From: an uncultured Panacagrimonas sp.
GTDB taxonomy: Bacteria; Pseudomonadota; Gammaproteobacteria; Nevskiales; Nevskiaceae
NCBI GenBank assembly: GCA_946481265.1
Contig: CAMLNE010000220.1
Span: 1 to 7,291 of the forward strand
Length of the DNA: 7,291 bases
Reading direction: 5' to 3'
A program made the translations under genes and the position numbers. The notes under the pieces are model-generated. The model worked only from the letters and a program-made list of their open reading frames with translations. It made no database searches and was not told the DNA's origin. Of the stretch, positions 1-6,273 are shown piece after piece (the first letter of the stretch is position 1; each line of letters opens with the position of its first letter).

Positions 1-231
1 CATCGGCAGCACGAAGGCCACGGCGATCACCATCATTCCATTCAGCGCGGGCCCGGTATGCGCACGCGCCCAGCCCTCGGGCGTCCCCGGTACATCGAAG
101 TGGACGATGTAGCCCGGGATGATCTCGAACCCGCCGACCAGGTGCATCCACAGGCCCACACCGAACAGCAGCGTGGAAAAGATCATCAGGATGCCGTGGC
201 CGGCCATCTTCTTCTGCAGGGGGGTGTACAT
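1..231 (-). CDS. styC: Styrene oxide isomerase, N-terminal part (cut by window edge)
   Basis: This enzyme is an integral-membrane isomerase that converts styrene oxide to phenylacetaldehyde, the second step of the styrene upper pathway. I translated the reverse strand from the ATG at 231-229: 77 codons stay open to the left edge, and the family is about 170 residues long. The start MYTPLQKKMAGHGILMIF and the later stretches GFEIIPGYI and PEGWARAHTGPALNGMMVIA match the Pseudomonas StyC family as I remember it. A hydrophobic helix spans about residues 11-32 and a second begins near 62. His58 is at the position reported as the axial ligand of haem b in styrene oxide isomerase, and Asn64 is at a reported active-site position. 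A strong Shine-Dalgarno (GAGGAG) lies just upstream of the ATG. The gene follows styB by 74 bp and is probably co-transcribed with styAB. Confidence 0.93.
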   Translation of the reverse strand, partial: MYTPLQKKMAGHGILMIFSTLLFGVGLWMHLVGGFEIIPGYIVHFDVPGTPEGWARAHTGPALNGMMVIAVAFVLPM

Positions 232-305
232 CGCTCTCCTCTTCTATCGTTATCGATGCGTGGACGGCTGCCGGTGGCGCCGCTGTATCGGTGCTGCGCT
301 TGCCG
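232..305 (-). other. styB-styC intergenic spacer
   Basis: This 74-bp gap lies between the styB TAG stop and the styC ATG. On the minus strand it ends in a good ribosome binding site for styC (AAGAGGAGAGCG before ATG). It also holds CTGTATCGG (plus strand, 283-291), an exact 9-base match to a word in the styA-lysR divergent region, and two TATCG words at 245-254. I see no convincing terminator or T-run, so read-through from styB into styC is likely. Confidence 0.5.
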
Positions 306-881
306 CTAGGTCTGGATCGCCGGCCGGTGATAGCGGCTGGCGAAGAACATGAGGGGATTGCCGTCGTTGCTTCCGCAGGCGGTCACGTGGGCGACGAACA
401 GCGTGTGATCGTGCACCTGCACGCGCTCGACCACCTCGCACTCGAACCAGGCCAGGCACTGGCGCAGCGTGGGCACGCGATCGCGCGTCAGCATCTCCGG
501 CGACACTTCCTGCGGACGGCCACTGAAGTGGGCGGAGACGGGCTGCTGTGCCTCGTCGAGGATGCTGGCGCCGTAGCGGCTGCGTCGCGAGATCAACCGG
601 TTGGTCCGCCCGGGCTTGAGCGAGACCAGCACCGTGGGCGGCTGCAGGCTGACCGAGGTGAAGCTGTTGACGGTCATGCCGTGGACCTGGCCGTCGTCGT
701 CCTCGCAGCTGAGCACGACGATGCCGGTGGCGAACATCGACACCGACTTGCGGAAGCGCAGCTGCTCCAGGGTCGGCTCGCGCGAGATCTCGTGGGGTCC
801 GCAGTCGAGCCAGTCCTGTTCCAGCCAGTCATGCTCCTGGTCCTGGAGACGGCGGCGCGAACCGAGCGCGGCTGCGCTCAT
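306..881 (-). CDS. styB: Styrene monooxygenase flavin reductase component
   Basis: StyB uses NADH to reduce FAD and supplies FADH2 to the epoxidase StyA. The 191-residue product has the flavin reductase (HpaC/StyB-like) core. [16 protein letters not shown] is at 43-58, [20 protein letters not shown] at 68-87, AWFECEV at 144-150, VQVHDHTLF at 154-162 and FFASRYH at 179-185. These align with Pseudomonas StyB from memory. The start is the ATG at 881, which overlaps the styA TGA as ATGA. No ATG, GTG or TTG codon lies in frame between it and codon 47, so a shorter family-like start is not available. The N-terminus is therefore about 20 residues longer than the usual ~170-residue protein. It carries a repeated Asp-Trp-Leu motif ([11 protein letters not shown], 16-26). 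No clear Shine-Dalgarno precedes the start, so translation is probably coupled to styA. The open frame continues upstream to 1232, but that part overlaps styA and does not resemble StyB. Confidence 0.93.
   Translation of the reverse strand: MSAAALGSRRRLQDQEHDWLEQDWLDCGPHEISREPTLEQLRFRKSVSMFATGIVVLSCEDDDGQVHGMTVNSFTSVSLQPPTVLVSLKPGRTNRLISRRSRYGASILDEAQQPVSAHFSGRPQEVSPEMLTRDRVPTLRQCLAWFECEVVERVQVHDHTLFVAHVTACGSNDGNPLMFFASRYHRPAIQT
878..881 (-). other. ATGA stop/start overlap joining styA and styB
   Basis: On the minus strand the four bases read ATGA: the styB start codon (881-879) shares two bases with the styA TGA stop (880-878). The bases upstream (CGCGAGCGCCGC) contain no good Shine-Dalgarno. 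This indicates re-initiation by ribosomes finishing styA, which would tie reductase output to oxygenase output. Confidence 0.85.
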
Positions 882-2176
882 GCGGCGCTCGCGATGGTCT
901 GGTCGTCGCGCTGGAACAGCGGGCGCGTCGGCTGCCTGCCCGGCGCCGTGCGGCTGGCACACCAGGCCTTCATGCGCTCCACGCTGGCGAAGATGTCCCA
1001 CTGGCGCTCGGGATAGTTGAAGTTGTCGGTGAACTCGTCGGCCAGCGCGCGGTTCTGGAACAGCGCGCCGATGAACTGCTGCAGTTCCTCCGGCATCGCC
1101 TTCAGGTTGGTCATCATGAAGTTGGTCCAGCGCGTGGCGCCCAGCACGCGGTCGTTGCGGCGCAGGTTGACGTGCTCGATGAAGCGCTCGTCGTAGATCT
1201 CCTGGCGGACGATCTCCTCGCCGAGGATCCACGCCGCGTAGGACGCCATGTTGGCGCCCTGGCCCAGCACCGGATCGACGGTGGCCTGCACGTCACCGAG
1301 CGCGACGGCCAGCTTGCCGCCGTCCAGCATCACGTGGGACTTGCGCACCGTGGGCGTGACGCCGCCCTGCAGGATGTCGAGCGGGCCGTTGGCCAGGTCG
1401 AACTCCTGCTCGTCGATGCGCTCGGCGCAAGCCGGATAGTGCTGGCGCAGCTTGCCGAGCAGCAGGCGGATGAACGCCTTCGGATCGTCGCTGTACTTGG
1501 TCTTGGCCAGCACCTCGAGATCGCCACCCGGGATGTTCTCGATCACCAGCGCGTTCTGCATGCCGTTGAACGTGGTGGTGGGGATCTCGATCATCTCGCC
1601 GGCACCGGGCGAGAAGTGCATGGTCACCGCGCGCGTCGGACGCTGCCGGATGCCCTTGAACAGGCCCACGCAGAGGGCGCGCTGGGGACGGTCGAACGGC
1701 GAATGGGCCGGTTCGTACTGGAACATCTGGCCGAAGGGGCCCTTGCCGGTGCACACCACCATGACGTCGAAGCGGGCGCTCAGCGTCGTCACTTCCTCGC
1801 TCTTGATCTCGCGGTACTCGATGTTGCCGCCGCGGTTCATGAAGTCTTCCATCAGGCGCGGCTGGTAGATGCGGTAGTCGACCGCGCGGCTGGCCGAATG
1901 CAGATCGCCGTAGAAGCGCAGCGGCTGCGGCTGCAGGCCGATGAAGTAGTGGTGGCCGAAGTAGCCGAACTCCTGGTCCGGCCAGTGGTTGACCCCCAGC
2001 TCGGTCTCGCGCGCCACGGTGACCGCATGGTGGGCCACGGTGTTGAGAAGGCGCATGCCGCGATATTCCTCGGGCTTGCGGTCGGTGAAGATCGTCACGT
2101 CCACCCCATGCCTGCGCAGGTAGAGGCCGAGGTGAAGGCCGGCGGTCCCGGCTCCGACGATTCCGATCTTCTTCAT
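878..2176 (-). CDS. styA: Styrene monooxygenase, FAD-dependent epoxidase component
   Basis: StyA binds FADH2 from StyB, reacts it with O2 and epoxidises styrene to (S)-styrene oxide. The 432-residue product begins [20 protein letters not shown], with the Rossmann GxGxxG at residues 8-13. Further landmarks are RLLNTVAHH at 42-50, FGYFGH at 70-75, [10 protein letters not shown] at 97-106 and the C-terminal flavin motif [20 protein letters not shown] at 294-313. [14 protein letters not shown] is at 381-394. All are near-identical to Pseudomonas StyA as I remember it. Residues matching N46, V48, H50, Y73, H76 and S96 of Pseudomonas StyA are kept (N45, V47, H49, Y72, H75, S96 here). This is the reported styrene-type fingerprint, not the indole-monooxygenase one. 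The start is supported by GAGGAG at 2188-2183, six bases upstream. The C-terminus runs about 17 residues past the usual ~415. It is the first gene of styABC, divergent from a LysR-type gene. Confidence 0.97.
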   Translation of the reverse strand: MKKIGIVGAGTAGLHLGLYLRRHGVDVTIFTDRKPEEYRGMRLLNTVAHHAVTVARETELGVNHWPDQEFGYFGHHYFIGLQPQPLRFYGDLHSASRAVDYRIYQPRLMEDFMNRGGNIEYREIKSEEVTTLSARFDVMVVCTGKGPFGQMFQYEPAHSPFDRPQRALCVGLFKGIRQRPTRAVTMHFSPGAGEMIEIPTTTFNGMQNALVIENIPGGDLEVLAKTKYSDDPKAFIRLLLGKLRQHYPACAERIDEQEFDLANGPLDILQGGVTPTVRKSHVMLDGGKLAVALGDVQATVDPVLGQGANMASYAAWILGEEIVRQEIYDERFIEHVNLRRNDRVLGATRWTNFMMTNLKAMPEELQQFIGALFQNRALADEFTDNFNYPERQWDIFASVERMKAWCASRTAPGRQPTRPLFQRDDQTIASAA

Positions 2177-2216
2177 CCTTTACTCCTCACTTTTTGAATG
2201 GTTCACCCGCTTTCTG

Positions 2217-2260
2217 TATCGGATAGTGCGCGTCGCCGGTCCAATCTGAAACTACCGATA
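2217..2260. repeat. Inverted pair TATCGGATAG / CTACCGATA, candidate operator
   Basis: TATCGGATAG (2217-2226) and CTACCGATA (2252-2260) are inverted copies of one word, TATCGG(A)TAG, differing by one inserted base. Their centres are about 35 bp apart, and each half is also partly palindromic (TATC-G-GATA; CTA-CCGATA-TAG). Two sites 30-40 bp apart between divergent genes suit a LysR tetramer bridging a recognition and an activation site. The assignment is inferred from position and symmetry only. Confidence 0.4.
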
Positions 2261-2275
2261 TAGACTAAGACCTAT
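2260..2275. promoter_or_regulatory. ATAG-N8-CTAT dyad, possible LysR-type recognition box
   Basis: The four-base arms ATAG (2260-2263) and CTAT (2272-2275) are exact inverted copies around eight bases. LysR-type boxes are short interrupted dyads, often T-N11-A; the T-to-A spacing here is one base longer. It sits 85-100 bp upstream of the styA start codon, where a recognition site would be expected. Short arms make chance occurrence possible. Confidence 0.3.
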
Positions 2276-2290
2276 TCCATTTCGGACTGG

Positions 2291-3184
2291 ATGATGGATG
2301 CCCTTCAGCCCTACACGGCCTTCGTGCGCACCTTCGAGGCCGGCAGTTTCTCCGCGGTCGCCCGCGAGATGGGCACCTCGCAATCCGGAGTCAGCAAGCA
2401 GATCGCCGCGCTCGAATCCTCGCTGGGCGTGCAGCTCTTCGCGCGCACCACGCGCCGGCTGCAGCCCACCGCCGAGGCGCTGAAGCTCTACGAGCACGTG
2501 CGCCAGCTGCTCGACGCGGTGGAGGCGCTCAAGTCCGCGACCGGGCGTTCGGCCATCGCCAGCGGCACGCTGCGCCTGACCATCCCCAGCTCCTACGGTC
2601 GCCGACGCATCTGTCCGCAGCTGCCGCGTTTCCTCGAGCGTTTTCCGCAGGTGCAGCTCGACATCCTGCTCACCGACCAGGTGGTCGACCTGGTGGAGGA
2701 AGGCATGGAGCTGGCGATCCGCATCGGCAACCTGTCGCCCAGCACCCTGATGGCACGACCGATCGGCGTCGTCGACCTGATGCTCGTGGCCACCCCCGAA
2801 TACCTGGCCCATAACGGCACGCCCGAATTTCCGGGCGACCTGGCCGGGCATCCTTGCATCCTGTACGCCGGCGGCGCGCGCTGGTCGCGCTGGGAATTCG
2901 AATCCGAGACCGGCCGGCATGCGGTGGAGGTCACCGGCCCCGTGCGCGTGAACGATCCGGAAGCGATGTTCCAGCTGGCACTTGCCCACCAGGGCATCGC
3001 GATGCTGCCGGACTGGGTGATCGACGACGAGATCAGGACCGGCAGGCTGCAGTGGCTGCTGCAGGAGTTCTACCCGACACCGCAGCCGGTGAGCATCGTC
3101 TACCCGCAGACCCGCTACCTGTCGCAGCGGGCGCGCAGCTTCATCGATTTCTTCGTCTCCGAGCGGACGGCGCCGCCGGGCTGA
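2291..3184 (+). CDS. LysR-type transcriptional regulator divergent from styABC
   Basis: A 297-residue LysR-type regulator of normal family length. A winged helix-turn-helix occupies about residues 4-63: the helix-turn-helix is in SFSAVAREMGTSQSGVSKQI (19-38), and LGVQLFARTTRRLQPT (45-60) is the typical wing. A linker helix follows to about 85, then the effector-binding domain (about 90-294). The protein looks most like the CrgA-like subgroup, judged by memory. Starts at 2291 or 2294 are both possible because two ATG codons are adjacent; neither has a strong Shine-Dalgarno. Divergent position next to styA suggests it controls styABC and perhaps itself, with styrene or a metabolite such as phenylacetaldehyde or phenylacetate as effector. 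That role is inference. It ends convergent with the downstream AlkS-like gene. Confidence 0.9.
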   Translation: MMDALQPYTAFVRTFEAGSFSAVAREMGTSQSGVSKQIAALESSLGVQLFARTTRRLQPTAEALKLYEHVRQLLDAVEALKSATGRSAIASGTLRLTIPSSYGRRRICPQLPRFLERFPQVQLDILLTDQVVDLVEEGMELAIRIGNLSPSTLMARPIGVVDLMLVATPEYLAHNGTPEFPGDLAGHPCILYAGGARWSRWEFESETGRHAVEVTGPVRVNDPEAMFQLALAHQGIAMLPDWVIDDEIRTGRLQWLLQEFYPTPQPVSIVYPQTRYLSQRARSFIDFFVSERTAPPG

Positions 3185-3216
3185 GCCGGTCACGCAGCCT
3201 GGGCGGACGGATCCAC

Positions 3217-3241
3217 CGACCGCGCGCGCTGCCTGCGGTCG
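3217..3241. terminator. Weak hairpin in the lysR / alkS convergent gap
   Basis: CGACCGC (3217-3223) and GCGGTCG (3235-3241) form a perfect 7-bp stem with an 11-base loop. It lies in the 66-bp gap between two convergent stop codons, where a shared bidirectional terminator would be expected. Neither side has a clear T-run, so it is not a standard intrinsic terminator. Confidence 0.3.
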
Positions 3242-3250
3242 CATCGTCGT

Positions 3251-6070
3251 TCAACGCCGGCGCAGGCCCGTCTCGATCGGCGCAAGCAGTCCCTCACGCA
3301 CGGCAACGGCGACGGCCGAGCCGCGCGAGCCCACCCCGAGCTTCTCGTAGACGTTGTGCAGGTGCCACTTCACGGTCGGCACCGACACCAGCAGCGCATC
3401 CGCGATACGGCGGTTGTCCAGCCCTGCCTGCAGCAGGCCCACCAGTTCAAGCTCCCGCCGGGTCAGCTCCAGGGCGACCGGAACGGCGGCCACCGGAACG
3501 GCGGCCTCGACCAGGCCCGCGCTTGAAGCAGCGGCCTGCGCCGTGGGCTCCGACAGCATGGTCGCCAGGGTGCTCTGCAGATTGAGCCGGGAACGCAAGG
3601 TCTCCGCCTCGACCTCGGGCCGGCGTTCGCTCATCGCCTGCAGCAGCGGCAGCAGCAGCTTGCCCGCGAGCAGGATCGGAAACGCATGGTGTTCCGCAGC
3701 TGCTGCCGTCAAGGCGCGATCGAGCTGCCGCAGTCCCTCCGCGGTCTGGCCAGTGGACCACAGCGCCAGCGCACGATGCGCCATGACCGCGAGTGCGTCG
3801 GTGAAGGATCGCTGTGCCTCCGCACCGCGTGCCTGCTGCAACGCCGTCAGCATGCGCAGCGCCGTCCGCGCGTCTCCCTGCGCCAGGTGCAAGCGCGCAT
3901 CGAGCAGCCGCAACGCATCGCGCCTGGCGCGCAGCCATCCGCTCTGCACCGTCTGCACATCGAAGAGCCGCGAGCGCCGTACCGCTCTGAGCGCCTCGTC
4001 CGGCCGCCCGGCGACAAGCAGCAGCGAGACCTGCTCCATCGCCAGCGACAGGTACAGGCGCCGGTGCTGTTCACGCAGCGCTGCGTCCTGTCCTTCCTCG
4101 AGCACCGCCTGCGCCTTGTCGATTTCCCTGCGATGCACCAGCAGGCGGGCCTCGTTGCGGAGCGCCACGAGCTGCGGCTCGACCGGCCCGAAGATTTCCT
4201 TGAATGCCCGGCCCACCTCGATCTGCGCCGCTGCCCCTTCGAAGTCCCCCCGCTGCACGGCGATCTCCGCTTGCAGCAGCGCGGAGAGCCCGGCGACATA
4301 GCTCTTCTGGCCGAGTCCGAGGCCTGCCGAGTCACGGTGCACGCGCTGGCCGAATCGGCCCGCCGCGCGAAGCGCGCCCAGCTCGATATCGATCAATCCA
4401 TGCAGGAAGTCGCCCCAGGCCGACAGGTACGCAGCGTCCGCACGATGACCGTGCTCGTGAGCAGTGATCGCGAATTCGCGGCTGCGCTCGAAGTCGCGCT
4501 GCGCAAAGTGGCTGTAGCTCAGGCAGTTGCCCAGCGTGGCAGTCAGGAACGATTCGGCGGCGGGAACCCGCGGCAGCAGCGCGTCGGAGCGCGCGATGCA
4601 TTCCTCGATCGTGTCGGCGCAGGCGCACGTCGCGGCCTGCACCACGCCGGTCCACAGCAGCCAGTGTTCGCGCTCGTCATCGTCGAGCGGCCAGCTGCCG
4701 TCCCGCAGCCGCTTCAGGACATCCTCCGTGATCTGCATGGCGCGCGCGGTATCGCGCGAAAACGCACAGGACCAGGCGTGCGCCAGCAGCAATTCCGGTC
4801 GCCGTGCGTGGAAGGCCGTGGGCAGGCGCCGCATCCAGTCCCGCACCGTGTAGTGATCGCCGCGGAACAGGGCCGTACGCAGTGCATGACGTGCGATCAG
4901 GTCGGCCGCCTGTTCGTAGTTCTCGGCATCGAGCGCATAACGCGTCGCCTCGGCCGGCTCCCCGTGCTGCTCGCACCATTGCGCCGCCTGCAGGCAGGCC
5001 TCCCGGTAGCCGCTCGGGTCCGTCCGGCGGTACTCGTTCTGCAGGAACTCCGCGAACAGATGGTGATAGCGATACCACTGCCCCTGGCGATCCAGCGCGA
5101 TCAGGAACAGGTTCGCGCGTCCGACCTCGTCGAGCATCCGTTGAGCGTCGTCCGCCGCGCTCACCGCGTCGCACAGGCCGACACACATGCGGCGCAACAT
5201 CGACGTGCGCAGCAGGAAGCGGCGTACCTCATCGGACTGGGTGCGGATCACGCTTTCCACCAGGTAGCGTGTGAGGTCGCGATCGCGCCCGGAAAAGCTC
5301 TGCAGCAGCTCGGCCACCGGTCCGTGATGCCGGCGCAGCGCCAGCCCGGCCAGCTGGACGCCTGCAGGCCAGCCTTCGGTCAGATCGACCAGGTGCCGGA
5401 GGTCTTCCGGCGCCAGTTCCACCTGGTGATAGCGGCGCAGGAACAGATCGGTCTGGTCCTGATCGAAGTGCAGGTCCTCCTGCCCGAATTCCAGCACGCG
5501 GCCGGTGAGTGCGAACCGGGCCAGCTGGAGTGGCAGCTGATGCCGGCTGGCAATGACCACCGTCAGCGTCTCCGGCAGGTGCGCGAGCAGCCCATCGACA
5601 AAGCGCAGCAGGCAGGGTTCGCGCACATGCTGGAAGTCGTCCAGAAAGATCGCCACCGGCCGCTCCAGCGCCGACAGCCGACTGATGAGGCGGGCGAAGA
5701 AGGGATCGAAATCGCGTACCGGGTTGGCACCAAGCGCGGTCAGCTCTTCCCGCGCGAAGCGTGGGTCGATGGCATGCAGCGCGCTGATGAAGTAGCGCGC
5801 GAAGGTCGCGGGGTCGTTGTCCTCCGCATCCAGTCCCAGCCAGCTCGCTGCCACGCCGCATGCGCCCAGGGCCCGGTGCAGCTGCGTCATCAGACTGGAT
5901 TTTCCCGAGCCCGCAGGCGCGACCAGCGTGATCGCACGGCCCGCCGGCTGCCCCTCCAGGGCACGTGCCTCGAACCCGCTGCGCGAGATCGCGCGCGGAT
6001 CCAGAACGGGCGGGCAGAGCTTGCTGGCGATGAGCCCGTCGAGCAGGCTAGTGGCGGCGAGGCCGCTCAT
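3251..6070 (-). CDS. alkS: LuxR-family ATPase regulator of MalT/AlkS type
   Basis: A 939-residue large ATP-binding LuxR-family (LAL) regulator. Walker A is APAGSGKSS (51-59) and Walker B is VAIFLDDFQ (139-147) within an NTPase domain reaching about residue 350. A long helical, TPR-like sensor region follows (about 360-800). The C-terminal LuxR helix-turn-helix starts at LTRREL (869) and includes TVKWHLHNVYEKLGV (899-913). The start is firm: AGGAGGAG (6081-6074) precedes the ATG. AlkS of Pseudomonas putida GPo1 has this architecture at about 880 residues; it activates alkB in response to alkanes, and MalT is the paralogous maltose regulator. Divergent placement from alkB is the main reason for calling it AlkS rather than another LAL protein. 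Its own regulation may run through the repeats in the shared upstream region. An alanine/valine/proline linker before the DNA-binding domain carries a 15-bp tandem duplication. Confidence 0.88.
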   Translation of the reverse strand: MSGLAATSLLDGLIASKLCPPVLDPRAISRSGFEARALEGQPAGRAITLVAPAGSGKSSLMTQLHRALGACGVAASWLGLDAEDNDPATFARYFISALHAIDPRFAREELTALGANPVRDFDPFFARLISRLSALERPVAIFLDDFQHVREPCLLRFVDGLLAHLPETLTVVIASRHQLPLQLARFALTGRVLEFGQEDLHFDQDQTDLFLRRYHQVELAPEDLRHLVDLTEGWPAGVQLAGLALRRHHGPVAELLQSFSGRDRDLTRYLVESVIRTQSDEVRRFLLRTSMLRRMCVGLCDAVSAADDAQRMLDEVGRANLFLIALDRQGQWYRYHHLFAEFLQNEYRRTDPSGYREACLQAAQWCEQHGEPAEATRYALDAENYEQAADLIARHALRTALFRGDHYTVRDWMRRLPTAFHARRPELLLAHAWSCAFSRDTARAMQITEDVLKRLRDGSWPLDDDEREHWLLWTGVVQAATCACADTIEECIARSDALLPRVPAAESFLTATLGNCLSYSHFAQRDFERSREFAITAHEHGHRADAAYLSAWGDFLHGLIDIELGALRAAGRFGQRVHRDSAGLGLGQKSYVAGLSALLQAEIAVQRGDFEGAAAQIEVGRAFKEIFGPVEPQLVALRNEARLLVHRREIDKAQAVLEEGQDAALREQHRRLYLSLAMEQVSLLLVAGRPDEALRAVRRSRLFDVQTVQSGWLRARRDALRLLDARLHLAQGDARTALRMLTALQQARGAEAQRSFTDALAVMAHRALALWSTGQTAEGLRQLDRALTAAAAEHHAFPILLAGKLLLPLLQAMSERRPEVEAETLRSRLNLQSTLATMLSEPTAQAAASSAGLVEAAVPVAAVPVALELTRRELELVGLLQAGLDNRRIADALLVSVPTVKWHLHNVYEKLGVGSRGSAVAVAVREGLLAPIETGLRRR
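3477..3506. repeat. 15-bp perfect tandem duplication inside the AlkS-like gene
   Basis: ACCGGAACGGCGGCC occurs twice head-to-tail (3477-3491 and 3492-3506). It is in frame and encodes two copies of AAVPV in the linker just before the C-terminal LuxR helix-turn-helix. It looks like a recent slippage duplication and could vary in copy number between strains. Confidence 0.9.
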
Positions 6071-6095
6071 GTTCTCCTCCTGATGAAACGTTCCG

Positions 6096-6113
6096 CCGGC
6101 AGCAGCTTGCCGG
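6096..6113. repeat. Perfect inverted repeat CCGGCA-N6-TGCCGG
   Basis: CCGGCA (6096-6101) and TGCCGG (6108-6113) are exact inverted copies with a six-base spacer. They start 26 bp upstream of the alkS-like start codon and just outside its Shine-Dalgarno. This could be an operator for autoregulation or a leader hairpin in the regulator mRNA. The sequence alone cannot decide. Confidence 0.45.
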
Positions 6114-6212
6114 AGCAGGCCGTCAGCCTGTGCCGGACATGCGGTCAGGATACCGATCCTTGGATGGGGTTTTCTTCAATCCGCCCGACCTAATCTGCCA
6201 GCGTGGCGTCCA

Positions 6213-6238
6213 CCCGGACGTCCTTGGCCCGGTCGTCC
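6213..6238. repeat. Direct repeat CCCGGWCGTCC, candidate AlkS-type operator
   Basis: CCCGGACGTCC (6213-6223) and CCCGGTCGTCC (6228-6238) agree at 10 of 11 bases and start 15 bp apart. A degenerate third copy (GGCGTCC, 6205-6211) precedes them. They end 35 bp before the alkB start codon. LAL regulators such as MalT bind arrays of short repeated sites upstream of the promoter, so this is the best candidate for the AlkS-like site. The role is inferred. Confidence 0.45.
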
Positions 6239-6263
6239 AGGGCGCACCGACAATCCATTGGAT

Positions 6264-6267
6264 GGAG
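6264..6267 (+). promoter_or_regulatory. alkB ribosome binding site deciding the start
   Basis: GGAG at 6264-6267 lies six bases before the ATG at 6274, whereas the in-frame ATG at 6262 has no purine-rich site upstream. This favours 6274 as the start. Confidence 0.65.
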
Positions 6268-6273
6268 AAACCC

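Larger units (their letters stand above)
2177..2290. promoter_or_regulatory. Divergent styA / lysR regulatory region
   Basis: This 114-bp region separates two divergent starts and must hold the styA promoter and probably that of the LysR gene. It is visibly more AT-rich than its flanks. It contains the styA Shine-Dalgarno (2188-2183) and the inverted elements listed separately. Toward the LysR gene, TTGAAT (2194-2199) lies 17 bases before TATCGG (2217-2222), a weak sigma-70 match. Toward styA the best -35-like word is TTGGAC (2244-2239) with no good -10, as expected of an activator-dependent promoter. Divergent placement is the classic arrangement for a LysR regulator and its target, so this is the likely binding region. 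No promoter here is certain. Confidence 0.7.
6071..6273. promoter_or_regulatory. Divergent alkS / alkB regulatory region
   Basis: This 203-bp region lies between the divergent starts and should hold both promoters. It contains the strong alkS Shine-Dalgarno (6081-6074), an inverted repeat at 6096-6113, a dyad CGTCC-ACCC-GGACG at 6207-6220 and a direct repeat at 6213-6238. The word TTGGATGG occurs at 6160-6167 and again at 6258-6265 over the alkB ribosome-binding region. No good sigma-70 promoter stands out toward alkB; GACAAT (6249-6254) is the best -10-like word. That is consistent with strict need for an activator. Confidence 0.65.

Noticed and set aside
240..285. Possible attenuator hairpin in the styB-styC gap (CGGC...GCCG)
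   Set aside because: The stem is four base pairs with a long loop and there is no T-run.
882..1232. Upstream part of the styB reading frame with an ATG at 1232
   Set aside because: It overlaps styA in another frame, gives an Arg/Pro-rich non-StyB sequence and is replaced by the ATG at the styA stop.
1172..2197. A 341-codon open frame on the plus strand opposite styA
   Set aside because: Its His/Ala/Glu-rich composition is typical of an antisense shadow, and StyA is unambiguous on the other strand.
2222..2250. Possible sigma-54 promoter for styA on the minus strand (TGGAC...CGC)
   Set aside because: The GG and GC dinucleotides are not at the required -24/-12 spacing.
2252..3244. A 330-codon open frame on the minus strand opposite the LysR gene
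   Set aside because: No recognisable domain and low-complexity composition; the plus-strand frame has a clear LysR sequence along its whole length.
6148..6175. GGAT/ATCC hairpin followed by GGGGTTTTCTTC
   Set aside because: The stem is only four base pairs and no gene ends just upstream on the plus strand, so a terminator is not supported.
3686..6193. An 835-codon open frame on the plus strand opposite the AlkS-like gene
   Set aside because: It is a shadow of high G/C third positions. The translation is Arg/Gln/Ala-rich without domains, while the minus strand encodes a full regulator with Walker and LuxR motifs.
6262..6273. Alternative alkB start at the ATG at 6262
   Set aside because: It has no ribosome binding site upstream, and its own bases supply the GGAG site for the ATG at 6274.
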